A DNA stretch of 34,170 nt from a virus. The stretch spans positions 1 to 34,170 of IMG/VR virus record IMGVR_UViG_3300044695_001020; one strand, 5' to 3'. Positions 25,203 to 31,291 of the stretch are shown piece by piece. A program made the position numbers and the translations under genes. The notes under the pieces are model-generated. The model worked only from the letters and a program-made list of their open reading frames with translations. It ran no database searches and had not been told where the DNA came from. Each line of letters opens with the position of its first letter. Position 1 is the first letter of the stretch.

Positions 25203-25403
25203 TTAGATTTTGTCCTTTTTAATAAAGCGGCCCGTGTTTGAATCGCGCAGTGAAGCGTTGCGTTTCAAGAGTAACAATTCCGTTGTGTCCTTTATCCATG
25301 CGTTCCTCCACCAAGTGCGGTCAACGTGCGTTTGCCAGAGGATAAGTAGCGTTGTGGCTTCCAGCGCCAGCAGTGCAATGATTGCGATTTGATATTGGTT
25401 CAT
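25203..25403 (-). CDS. small membrane protein (66 aa)
   Basis: One N-terminal membrane helix (IAIIALLALEATTLLILW) is followed by a Trp/Arg-rich segment (RTWWRNAWIKDTTELLLLKR) and the ending DSNTGRFIKKDKI, similar to ends of many short phage membrane proteins. The ATG overlaps the methyltransferase stop by 4 bases (ATGA). Function is unknown. Confidence 0.65.
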   Translation of the reverse strand: MNQYQIAIIALLALEATTLLILWQTHVDRTWWRNAWIKDTTELLLLKRNASLRDSNTGRFIKKDKI

Positions 25404-26245
25404 TTTATATCCTCCACCATTTGTATTCGTTTACCTATCCAGTGCATTACTGGGACTGCCATGCTGTTGCCTAACGCCTTGTAGCGTGGGCCATCAGCCA
25501 TTGGTTTGCCTCGATGCGGCGTTAATGTGTAATCGTCTGGGAAACCCTGTAATCGTTCGCATTCGCGTGGCGTTAGATGACGGATTGCGCCACACAACTC
25601 AACAACATAGCCTTCTTCTTCTCGCAGACTTCCCGCCCCTCTTCTCGTGAGGCAAGGAAATATCCCGCCAGCCCTCTGTCTCTTCTTGATGCTCTGCGAA
25701 GTATCCCATGACAAGCTTTCGCGCTCAAAAAGAACCGCTGCGGCACTGGTTGCGTTTCTAAGACATCCGATAACGAACACACGGCGGCGGCGCTGGGCCA
25801 CTCCGAAGTATTGAGCGTTAAGCACTCGGTAGGCGAACCCATACCCGAGTTCAACCAGCCCTCCGAGAATGGAACCAAAGTCCCCCCCCCCCCCAGATGA
25901 CAAGACGCCGGGGACGTTCTCCCAAACCAACCACTTGGGCCTTTTTCGTTGAGCAAGCCTAAGAAACTCAAGGGCCAAGTTGCCACGGTCATCATCCAAT
26001 CCGCCTCTGAGTCCTGCAACGCTGAAGGATTGACAGGGTGTTCCTCCGACAAGAAGGTTAATTGATCCATAGTCATCTGCTCCGATAGTGGTAAAGTCGC
26101 CATGACACGGCACATCAGGATAGTGATGAGCAAGCACAGAGCGTGGCGCGGGTTCTATTTCAGAAAAGAATGCTGGCTCCCATCCTAATGGATGCCATGC
26201 AACAGTTGCAGCCTCAATGCCGCTACAGACTGAACCGTATCTCAT
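25400..26245 (-). CDS. dcm: C5-cytosine DNA methyltransferase
   Basis: This 281-aa enzyme has the motifs in order: I SVCSGIEAATVAW (5-17), IV GTPCQSFSVAG with catalytic Cys71, VI WENVPGVL (108-115), VIII AQRRRRVFVIG and IX/X LTPRECERLQGFPDD with ALGNSMAVPV. The variable region is short, so the target sequence is not readable. It probably methylates phage DNA to resist host restriction. A run of 13 G (25882-25894) encodes Gly118-121 in the loop after motif VI. Slippage there would shift the frame. The gene overlaps its neighbours at both ends by ATGA. Confidence 0.93.
   Translation of the reverse strand: MRYGSVCSGIEAATVAWHPLGWEPAFFSEIEPAPRSVLAHHYPDVPCHGDFTTIGADDYGSINLLVGGTPCQSFSVAGLRGGLDDDRGNLALEFLRLAQRKRPKWLVWENVPGVLSSGGGGDFGSILGGLVELGYGFAYRVLNAQYFGVAQRRRRVFVIGCLRNATSAAAVLFERESLSWDTSQSIKKRQRAGGIFPCLTRRGAGSLREEEGYVVELCGAIRHLTPRECERLQGFPDDYTLTPHRGKPMADGPRYKALGNSMAVPVMHWIGKRIQMVEDIK
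25882..25894. repeat. 13-base homopolymer (C on plus, G in the coding strand)
   Basis: An unbroken run of 13 identical bases lies in the C5-methyltransferase gene, where homologues usually show SSNGGRDF. The present length keeps the frame, giving SSGGGGDF. Such tracts are prone to polymerase slippage, and the length may also be misread in sequencing. Confidence 0.9.
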
Positions 26246-26487
26246 GCGTCTTCCGCCACAAAGTCAGCGTATAGCAATCCCTCTGTAACGATTGCGGCAG
26301 CGCAATGTTCTGCGCTTGAAAACTGATCCATGTAAGCAAAGCCCATTGCGTCAATGCAAGCATCAAACAAGCGGTTGCTGTTGCGGATGTATTCGTGCGG
26401 ATCAGCGCATTCTTCAAATGGGCCAGCGCGAAGCTGCTTTGATAGAAGTCCGTCGATGCGTTCAAATGCGGCTAGTGAAATTGTCAT
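26242..26487 (-). CDS. hypothetical protein (81 aa)
   Basis: The protein starts MTISLAAFERIDGLLSKQLR with a strong AGGAG site 7 bases before, and ends LYADFVAEDA. It contains no membrane segment or known motif. It overlaps the methyltransferase start by ATGA and is the first gene after a promoter-like site. I do not recognise the family. Confidence 0.65.
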   Translation of the reverse strand: MTISLAAFERIDGLLSKQLRAGPFEECADPHEYIRNSNRLFDACIDAMGFAYMDQFSSAEHCAAAIVTEGLLYADFVAEDA

Positions 26488-26531
26488 GTCAGTCTCCTTG
26501 TTGGCGGGAAATATTCCCTTGCTGATGCACC

Positions 26532-26560
26532 CTCATAATCTTGGTAATTTTATATGTAAA
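26532..26560 (-). promoter_or_regulatory. putative promoter for the methyltransferase operon
   Basis: On the minus strand TTTACA is followed after 17 bases by TATGAG. The leader then contains GGGAA-ATA-TTCCC, an inverted repeat at 26506-26518, and the AGGAG of the 81-aa gene. The -35 element with GC before it (GCTTTACA) recurs at the promoters near 28.05 and 32.43 kb. The score is by eye only. Confidence 0.45.
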
Positions 26561-26580
26561 GCGCATTATTCAATAAAGTA

Positions 26581-26754
26581 TCATTTTTGCCGTTTTGCGT
26601 GCGCGATGGCTTCAAGCGCCCAGGCTTCCGGCGCTCCTACATAGCGTCCTTTGGCCCAGTGCTTGCGTATGTCATCCATCGAAAGCTTCCCAGCCTGGTA
26701 TCGAATCAGATCGCACATCAAGTTCGTTGCGGCGCTTCCGTCAGTCTTGGTCAC
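26581..26754 (-). CDS. hypothetical protein (57 aa)
   Basis: The GTG start lies in a 4-base GTGA overlap with the upstream P-like gene. The sequence begins MTKTDGSAATNLMCDLIRYQ and continues KLSMDDIRKHWAKGRYVGAP. It is soluble and mixed in charge. It is the last gene before a probable new promoter. No family is recognised. Confidence 0.6.
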   Translation of the reverse strand: MTKTDGSAATNLMCDLIRYQAGKLSMDDIRKHWAKGRYVGAPEAWALEAIAHAKRQK

Positions 26755-27332
26755 CTGACAATATACTCCCCATCCACAATGCGAAGGTAGCCACGATCTT
26801 CAGCAATCCGTAACCAACGCTCTGGCTTGTCTGTCAGATCGACAGGCTCACGGCATCGCAGCGACATAATAAATTCCTCGAACCTTGCCTGCGTATTATT
26901 CAAACAGATTCGAAGCGCCTTGTCCTTTTTTGTTGTTCGCGGCGTGTAGCTATCCAATATCTGTAAGCACTGGCGCGGCGTCGGAAACCAATCAAGTTCC
27001 TTGCAGACGCGCTCAGTCATGTAGCTAAGGGCTTCTTTTGTGTAGCCGCCAAGAATCCTGGCATATACTGCTGTCCGCATCTGTCCGCTTTGCTCGTCGG
27101 TGTTCTTGCTTGGCAGGGTTGCCTCAATAAACTGAAGCTGCTTGGCAAGCTCTTTGGTTTCGACTGGGATGTTCTCGACAGGCATCGCTAACGCAATCGA
27201 TCGTAACTCATCGCATTCTGCTAATGTAAGCTCAGAACGGCTCATCAGTTCGTCCATCCGCGACGTATCGAAGTGCTGCGGCAAAGCCGTTTTGGTTTCC
27301 ACGTTGACCAGTTGTCCGATTTGCTGCGCCAT
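26751..27332 (-). CDS. putative replication partner of the initiator (lambda P position)
   Basis: This 193-aa protein begins at ATG 27332, which has an AAGGA site 8 bases upstream. It overlaps the initiator gene by about 100 bases; shorter starts (27256, 27244) cannot be excluded. It contains ILGGYTKEALSYMTERVCKE and WFPTPRQCLQILDSYTPR. No AAA+ motif is present, so it is not a DnaC-type loader. Position after an O-like gene suggests a helicase-recruiting role, by analogy only. Confidence 0.55.
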   Translation of the reverse strand: MAQQIGQLVNVETKTALPQHFDTSRMDELMSRSELTLAECDELRSIALAMPVENIPVETKELAKQLQFIEATLPSKNTDEQSGQMRTAVYARILGGYTKEALSYMTERVCKELDWFPTPRQCLQILDSYTPRTTKKDKALRICLNNTQARFEEFIMSLRCREPVDLTDKPERWLRIAEDRGYLRIVDGEYIVR

Positions 27333-27915
27333 TCTTGATTTCCTTAATTTCGTAAAGGTCTGTCCAGCCATTCATTGTGCTGCGATCTAAAACATCTGTT
27401 ATGTTTTGGCCTTTAGCCATAAATGCTACCAGCTTGTCGATAGCCTGATTGTATGCGCGATCCGTTAAAGGCTTCTTGCGCTGCTTCCGCATCTCTACCC
27501 AACCGTTCCAGGCATCAGCAGGAATGCAATCTGGAAGCTCCCGTCTTATATACTTGGTGGTTAATTGATGTATCTTTGATGTATTGGGTGACACTGTGTC
27601 AGGGGTGGGGTGACTCTCTGTCAGGGGTGGGGTGACACTGGGACAGGGGTGACACTGTGTCAGGGGTATGTGAATCCAATACCTATTGCCCTTACCAAGC
27701 ACCTCATCGCGCTTGACAAAACCCATAGATTCCAAATCACGAATGATGCGTTGAACCGATCTGCCAGCCATACTGGTCTTAATCGCAAGTCGCTCAATAG
27801 AAGGCCAGCACAAACCTTCATCGTTCGCCCAGTCTGCCAAAGACAGAAGGACAAGCTTTTGCGTGGATGATAGGTCTTCCCTATCCCATACTGCTGTCAT
27901 TAATTTGATACTCAT
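27232..27915 (-). CDS. replication initiator, O-like, with winged-helix domain (HTH_36)
   Basis: The protein of 227 aa has an N-terminal winged helix: AVWDREDLSSTQKLVLLSLA, IERLAIKTSMAGRSVQRIIR and LGKGNRYWIHIPL. A Pro/Thr-rich linker (residues about 84-108) follows, and then a C-terminal domain (PADAWNGWVEMRKQRKKPLT). The linker is encoded by four iterons, so gene and origin coincide as in lambda O. The chosen ATG shares ATGA with a 15-aa leader ORF; a GTG at 28026 would add about 37 residues. The family binds the origin and recruits the helicase. Confidence 0.82.
   Translation of the reverse strand: MSIKLMTAVWDREDLSSTQKLVLLSLADWANDEGLCWPSIERLAIKTSMAGRSVQRIIRDLESMGFVKRDEVLGKGNRYWIHIPLTQCHPCPSVTPPLTESHPTPDTVSPNTSKIHQLTTKYIRRELPDCIPADAWNGWVEMRKQRKKPLTDRAYNQAIDKLVAFMAKGQNITDVLDRSTMNGWTDLYEIKEIKNGAANRTTGQRGNQNGFAAALRYVADGRTDEPF
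27589..27669. repeat. ori: four iterons, probable replication origin
   Basis: Four copies start at 27589, 27611, 27633 and 27650, with the core TGACACTGTGTCA followed by GGGG. Copies 1 and 4 have the perfect 13-base palindrome; copies 2 and 3 are variants (TGACTCTCTGTCA, TGACACTGGGACA). The first two repeat with a 22-base period, and copy 3 is shortened to 17. An AT-rich stretch (27546-27586) abuts them. Tandem palindromic iterons plus AT-rich DNA inside an O-like gene match the lambda ori plan. Confidence 0.75.
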
Positions 27916-27959
27916 AACGCAATATCTTGCGTGATGGTTCTGTGGCGTGTATTGCTCAT
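27912..27959 (-). CDS. 15-aa leader peptide ORF coupled to the initiator
   Basis: The peptide is MSNTRHRTITQDIAL. An AGGAGG ribosome site (27970-27975) lies 10 bases before its ATG, and its TGA overlaps the initiator ATG (ATGA). The initiator ATG has no good site of its own, so translation by reinitiation from the leader is likely. If the initiator instead starts at GTG 28026 this ORF would be a coincidence. Confidence 0.5.
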   Translation of the reverse strand: MSNTRHRTITQDIAL

Positions 27960-27992
27960 TACAGCGATGCCTCCTCTTGCTAGGCGTTGTTA

Positions 27993-28035
27993 GAGCGGGT
28001 CGAGTGCCTTTCCCTTTCTCAGGCACTCCCCGCTC
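27993..28035. promoter_or_regulatory. strong stem-loop at the 5' end of the initiator transcript
   Basis: The arms GAGCGGG + GAGTGCCT and AGGCACTC + CCCGCTC pair over 15 bp with a 2-base bulge and an 11-base loop. Neither side is followed by a T run, so it is not an intrinsic terminator. It begins at the predicted transcription start from the promoter 28041-28068, and could be a stabilising 5' hairpin, an operator dyad or a control element for the leader. Confidence 0.6.
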
Positions 28036-28040
28036 GCTCT

Positions 28041-28068
28041 TACATAACTCAAAATCAGCATTTGTAAA
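28041..28068 (-). promoter_or_regulatory. putative promoter for the replication operon
   Basis: On the minus strand TTTACA (preceded by GCT) and TATGTA are separated by 16 bases. Transcription would begin near 28034, in the stem-loop. It resembles the promoters at 26532-26560 and 32424-32452. Confidence 0.4.
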
Positions 28069-28085
28069 AGCATTTTATGGCAGCG

Positions 28086-28115
28086 TTGACAGCCAATGCG
28101 CTGATAGCGTATTCT
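28086..28115 (+). promoter_or_regulatory. putative promoter of a short plus-strand RNA
   Basis: A perfect TTGACA and TATTCT are 18 bases apart on the plus strand, opposite to the genes on both sides. The terminator at 28149-28173 would end an RNA of about 50 bases. Confidence 0.4.
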
Positions 28116-28121
28116 GTGCGG

Positions 28122-28173
28122 ATTGGTACCTCCTTACCGAAACGAACTTGGGTGGCTTCGGTCACCCATTTTT
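28122..28173 (+). ncRNA. candidate small antisense RNA (OOP-like)
   Basis: A promoter-like TTGACA site and a UUCG-capped terminator frame about 50 bases on the plus strand beside the replication initiator. The RNA would contain ACCUCCUUA (28128-28136), the same bases as the 3' tail of 16S rRNA, and would be complementary to the leader of the minus-strand transcript. Lambda OOP RNA has a similar place, next to O and antisense to the leftward or rightward message. No expression evidence exists here. Confidence 0.35.
28149..28173 (+). terminator. intrinsic terminator with UUCG loop
   Basis: TGGGTG-GC-TTCG-GT-CACCCA forms an 8-bp stem (one G-T pair) with a UUCG tetraloop and is followed by five T. 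The T run is on the plus-strand side only, although the flanking genes are on the minus strand. Confidence 0.6.
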
Positions 28174-28516
28174 ATTTGGTCTCACGAAGATCGTGATGTG
28201 GGAATAGCGCCTTAAAGACAGCGCGGCGTAAGGGCCAATCTCTGACAACGACTCCCTTAACATCTTCAGTCACCAGCATACCGTTTTCGACATATTCGAA
28301 ATCAGATTTGTAACCAACGCGCCTGCCATTGGAATGTTTAAGCTGGCGTCCATTAATGACGAACCAGTATTGCGGGTGAATCATCAGGTCACTTATCTCC
28401 CCAGCAGCCTCCAGTGCGTGCAGTTCATTGCAGCGTATAGCCTCCCGTTTGCTGTCATGGGTATGACCAGCATTGCAGTTTGCTTTGACAGCACGATACT
28501 TTCCGAAGCGCCTCAT
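28172..28516 (-). CDS. DUF1064 protein, PD-(D/E)XK nuclease-like
   Basis: This 114-aa protein matches DUF1064: KYRAVKANCNAGHTHDSKRE, then AIRCNELHALEAAGEISDLM, SDFEYVENGMLVTEDVKGVV. The D and E-x-K (EDVKG) residues fit a nuclease-superfamily core seen in phages near replication genes. Role may be Holliday-junction or flap processing, not shown. It overlaps the HTH gene by ATGA and ends just before the antisense RNA candidate. Confidence 0.82.
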   Translation of the reverse strand: MRRFGKYRAVKANCNAGHTHDSKREAIRCNELHALEAAGEISDLMIHPQYWFVINGRQLKHSNGRRVGYKSDFEYVENGMLVTEDVKGVVVRDWPLRRAVFKALFPHHDLRETK

Positions 28517-28719
28517 GCGTTAAGCTTCTGCTCTATTAGGCGATCGAGTGCGTCATTGGCTGCAAGCCATGCGCCTAGCTGTGGTTCAGTGCGACCACTT
28601 TTCCAATTCGACAGCGTGACGCGGGTGATGCCAGCCTCAATCGCTATCTTGCAAGCCCTGATTTTATGCGTCTTGGCATAGCTAAAAAAGTTCGCAATCT
28701 CGTTTTCTACCTGAGTCAT
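28513..28719 (-). CDS. small HTH regulator at the arm divergence
   Basis: This 68-aa protein has an HTH of the Cro/C1 or YdaS type: ACKIAIEAGITRVTLSNWKS and GRTEPQLGAWLAANDALD. It is the first gene of the leftward arm and lies next to the divergent promoters, the usual place for a Cro-like switch protein. It lacks a dimerisation/cleavage domain, so it is not a CI/LexA-type repressor. ATG 28719 is preferred to TTG 28725. Confidence 0.78.
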   Translation of the reverse strand: MTQVENEIANFFSYAKTHKIRACKIAIEAGITRVTLSNWKSGRTEPQLGAWLAANDALDRLIEQKLNA

Positions 28720-28810
28720 ATTCAACTTTCTTTGGGTTGTGGATAAAAAGGGCTTTTAATCTTCTGAAAATTAGTTACAAGGGGTTTGGCAAATAAAAGG
28801 AGATACCGCA
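28720..28810. promoter_or_regulatory. divergent control region with DnaA box and palindrome
   Basis: The 91-base region between the two arms contains TGTGGATAA at 28738-28746, the complement of the perfect DnaA box TTATCCACA. It also contains ATAAAAAGGGCTTTTAAT at 28743-28760, an AAAAG..CTTTT inverted repeat that resembles the one in the 32.43-kb promoter. A rightward TTGGGT-17-TTTAAT pair can be drawn, and a leftward pair TTGTAA-16-TAAAAG is weaker. The AAGGAG ribosome site of the ERF-like gene is at 28796-28802. Confidence 0.5.
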
Positions 28811-29371
28811 ATGCCAGTACATAAAAAGCTTAACGAAGCACGAGTTGCTTTTCATGCATTACCGCTGAAAAAGTCCGGTCATAATACGTTTGCTGGATAT
28901 AAATATTTCGAGCTTTCCGACTTTGTGATTCCAGCCCTTCGCATCTTTAACGATGTCGGATTGTGCGCGGTTATCAGCTTTTCGGAAACCACAGCATCGA
29001 TGCACATTGTCGATGTTGAAGATGGCTCGATGGTTATTATTCACAGCCCAATGGGATCAGCCAATCTTAAAGGCTGTCACGAGATACAGAACATTGGCGC
29101 TTGCGAGACTTACTCCACGCGCTATCTCTGGACAGCAGCCCTTTGCATTGTCGAGCATGATGCTCTGGATGCTACCACAGGCAAGAGCGAACCAGCACCA
29201 CGCGCTAAGTTTATAAGTCAAGACCAGTTCGCTTTTTTAGCGGAATTAGTGTTCCGCACGGAAACTGACCTAGCCTTGCTTTGCAAGCATTACAAAATCG
29301 ACGCACTTAATGAATTGCCGGAAAGCCGCTTTGATGCGGTTAAGGCTGCATTAGAAAAGAAGCTGGCATGA
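28811..29371 (+). CDS. erf: ERF-family single-strand annealing protein
   Basis: This 186-aa protein has the ERF core LNEARVAFHALPLKKSGHNT, FAGYKYFELSDFVIPALRIF and GACETYSTRYLWTAALCIVE. ERF proteins form rings that anneal complementary single strands in phage recombination; P22 Erf circularises the genome after headful packaging. It is first in the rightward operon, next to the exonuclease, a typical recombination pair. Confidence 0.88.
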   Translation: MPVHKKLNEARVAFHALPLKKSGHNTFAGYKYFELSDFVIPALRIFNDVGLCAVISFSETTASMHIVDVEDGSMVIIHSPMGSANLKGCHEIQNIGACETYSTRYLWTAALCIVEHDALDATTGKSEPAPRAKFISQDQFAFLAELVFRTETDLALLCKHYKIDALNELPESRFDAVKAALEKKLA

Positions 29372-29508
29372 GAGAAATTTTAGCAGCCGCAATTGTGGGC
29401 GCGATATATGCTATGTTGTTTCTGCTGTTTCTGGTTGTGGGCGAACTGCGGACACAAACCGACATATGCACACAACGTGCAAACGCAATAGAAGGGGCGA
29501 GCCAATGA
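29368..29508 (+). CDS. small membrane protein (46 aa)
   Basis: The ATG overlaps the ERF stop (ATGA) and the stop overlaps the exonuclease ATG (ATGA). The N-terminal half is a strong membrane helix (IVGAIYAMLFLLFLVVGE), followed by a polar tail TQTDICTQRANAIEGASQ. It would be translated with the recombination genes. Function is unknown. Confidence 0.65.
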   Translation: MREILAAAIVGAIYAMLFLLFLVVGELRTQTDICTQRANAIEGASQ

Positions 29509-30137
29509 GCGACTCAGATATTATCCAACGAAGTCCCGAATGGTATGCAGCACGTTGTGGGAGCCTTGGCGCTTCCCAACTGGCAGACGCCCTAGCCAAG
29601 ACAAAATCAGGCTGGGGAGCGTCACGCGCTAACCTTCGTGCCAAGCTTGTGGTCGAAAGGCTCACAGGCCAGCAGGAGGATGGATTCACCAACGCAGCAA
29701 TGCAATGGGGAGTGGACAAGGAAGAAGAAGCCAGAATCGCCTACAGCTTCATGACAGGCCATGATGTGACTGAGGTGGGGCTATATAAGCATCCTACCAT
29801 TATCGGCACTCACGCCAGCCCTGACGGGCTTGTGGGCGAAGATGGCTGCATTGAGATTAAATGCCCAAACTCTGCCACACACATAGAAGTGCTCAAAACT
29901 AATCAAATCGCGCACAAATATATACTCCAGATGCAATGGCAGATGGCTTGCGCCGATCGTCAATGGTGCGATTTCGTAAGCTTCGATCCACGAATGCCAG
30001 ACCATCTAATGCTTTACATTGCGCGGGTGCAGCGCGACAACGATATGCTGGCGACTTTGGAATCAGAGGTTGCCGAATTTCTGGCAGAAGTTGACAAAGA
30101 CGTAGAAGCATTATCAGAGCTAGGAATCCCATCATGA
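29505..30137 (+). CDS. YqaJ-type recombination exonuclease (lambda Exo-like)
   Basis: This 210-aa protein has the nuclease motifs in order: SPEWYAARCGSLGASQLADA, GTHASPDGLVGEDGCIEIKC with D and E-x-K, and YILQMQWQMACADRQWCDFV. This is the lambda exonuclease/YqaJ fold, which degrades the 5' strand to produce substrates for annealing. ATG 29505 with an AAGGGG site is preferred over the upstream M at 29466. Partner of the ERF protein. Confidence 0.9.
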   Translation: MSDSDIIQRSPEWYAARCGSLGASQLADALAKTKSGWGASRANLRAKLVVERLTGQQEDGFTNAAMQWGVDKEEEARIAYSFMTGHDVTEVGLYKHPTIIGTHASPDGLVGEDGCIEIKCPNSATHIEVLKTNQIAHKYILQMQWQMACADRQWCDFVSFDPRMPDHLMLYIARVQRDNDMLATLESEVAEFLAEVDKDVEALSELGIPS

Positions 30138-30355
30138 CACAGAACGAAAGAGTTTTCGATCACTTGCTTACTGTTGGGCCAATCCGTCCAATGACAGCAT
30201 TGAATGACCTTGGCATCTATCGCCTAGCATCAAGGATTAATGATCTGCGAAAGGCTGGGCATAAAATCAAAACCAAGAAGATTGAGGTGGTCAATCGCTG
30301 GGGAGAATCATCTTACGTTGCTGAGTATAGCCTGGAACTTGAAGATGCTGCCTAA
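30134..30355 (+). CDS. winged-helix DNA-binding protein (HTH_39/PF14090-like)
   Basis: This 73-aa protein fits the small winged helix-turn-helix with RVFDHLLTVGPIRPMTALND and LGIYRLASRINDLRKAGHKI. The wing is in IEVVNRWGESSYVAEYSLE. It overlaps both neighbours. It may regulate the rightward arm, but such domains also occur without a known regulon. Confidence 0.8.
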   Translation: MTQNERVFDHLLTVGPIRPMTALNDLGIYRLASRINDLRKAGHKIKTKKIEVVNRWGESSYVAEYSLELEDAA

Positions 30356-30677
30356 TCGCATTGCCAAGAAGCCAAAGCGTTCATCGCGCTGGCGCTCACA
30401 AGGCCATCTAAACTTTATTCGATCGTTCCATTGCTCGATCAATGGTTGCCAGGATATGCCGATTGAGTGCGCTCATGTGCGTCTTGGCAGCAACACAGGG
30501 ATGGGGCAGAAGCCGGACGATTGGCGAGTTGTGCCATTATGCCGTCAACATCATAATCAGCAGCACACAGTTGGTGAGCAGACGTTCTGGAAAGGCATTG
30601 ACGTAGAGGCTTTGATTGAAGCATTCTGCAAGGCCAGCCCAAAGGCGCGTGAGATTAAAGAGGCTCAAAGCCAATGA
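30345..30677 (+). CDS. HNH-like nuclease, DUF968 type
   Basis: This 110-aa protein, started at ATG 30345, has a basic N-terminus, a CSINGCQ pair and the core AHVRLGSNTGMGQKPDDWRV followed by VPLCRQHHNQQHTVGEQTFW. The layout of C-x4-C, H, C-x2-HH residues is that of DUF968, an HNH-family nuclease of phage recombination regions. It lies next to NinB, as in lambdoid phages. Confidence 0.85.
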   Translation: MLPNRIAKKPKRSSRWRSQGHLNFIRSFHCSINGCQDMPIECAHVRLGSNTGMGQKPDDWRVVPLCRQHHNQQHTVGEQTFWKGIDVEALIEAFCKASPKAREIKEAQSQ

Positions 30678-31057
30678 CGCAAACAGTTTGGCTTCGCGGT
30701 GAATATCAAAGACGATTGGCTCACCAGTTGATTGACAAAGCGCCGCAAGACGCAGTTGTTAAGATAAGCCAAGCCAAGCGATCCGATGACCAGAATGCAA
30801 AGATGTGGGCCATGCTGTCAGATATTAGTCGAGCAGCACCAGAAGAAAGGCGACACATACCAGAAGTTTGGAAGTGTATTTTTATGGCAGCATTGGGGCA
30901 TGAAGTGATGTTCACAATGGGCCTTAACGATCAGCCATTTCCGATAGGGTTCAAAACATCAAAACTAAGCAAGCCCCAGATGTCAGACCTGATTGAGTTT
31001 ATCTATGCGTATGGGGCGCAACACAACGTAAAATGGAGTGAAGAATATGACGGATAA
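30674..31057 (+). CDS. ninB: NinB recombination protein
   Basis: This 127-aa protein contains [20 protein letters not shown] and [20 protein letters not shown], the NinB (Orf of lambda) signature. Lambda Orf replaces RecFOR by helping load recombination proteins on SSB-covered DNA. The nearby SSB and ERF genes fit. It overlaps the GapR gene by 11 bases. Confidence 0.9.
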   Translation: MTQTVWLRGEYQRRLAHQLIDKAPQDAVVKISQAKRSDDQNAKMWAMLSDISRAAPEERRHIPEVWKCIFMAALGHEVMFTMGLNDQPFPIGFKTSKLSKPQMSDLIEFIYAYGAQHNVKWSEEYDG

Positions 31058-31280
31058 TACAGACGATATGCTGCGATTGTTGATCGAGCGCATTGAGCGC
31101 CAAGAGGAAGAAAAGAAGCACATTTCAGATAACATACGCGACATTTACAGCGAGGCAAAGTCTCACGGATACGATGTTAAAATCCTTCGCGCTGTGATCC
31201 GGCTTCGCAAGATGGAAAAACACGAACGGGCAGAATATGAAGTCCTGCTTGAAACATACATGAACGCCCTAGGCGGTTAA
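31047..31280 (+). CDS. gapR: GapR-family DNA-binding protein (DUF2312)
   Basis: This 77-aa protein shows [40 protein letters not shown] and [20 protein letters not shown], the whole DUF2312 core. In Caulobacter GapR clamps overtwisted DNA ahead of forks and RNA polymerase and helps topoisomerases. A phage copy could favour its own replication. A GGAG site precedes ATG 31047. The family is typical of Alphaproteobacteria and so indicates the host. Confidence 0.92.
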   Translation: MTDNTDDMLRLLIERIERQEEEKKHISDNIRDIYSEAKSHGYDVKILRAVIRLRKMEKHERAEYEVLLETYMNALGG

Positions 31281-31291
31281 GGAGAAAGAGA

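Noticed and set aside
25573-26133. A 186-aa open frame overlapping the C5-methyltransferase
   Set aside because: It is out of frame with a gene that has all catalytic motifs. It is only useful to predict the product of a tract-length change.
28027-28136. A minus-strand frame after an orphan TAAGGAGGT, with a CQRC pair, that recalls Mu Com-like zinc proteins
   Set aside because: There is no ATG, GTG or TTG at a usable distance, and the second Cys pair is missing. It may be a remnant, but support is too weak for a gene.
27916-28171. A tRNA gene or other structural RNA in the 256-base gap before the initiator
   Set aside because: No cloverleaf or CCA end was seen. The stem-loop and the leader ORF account for the structure.
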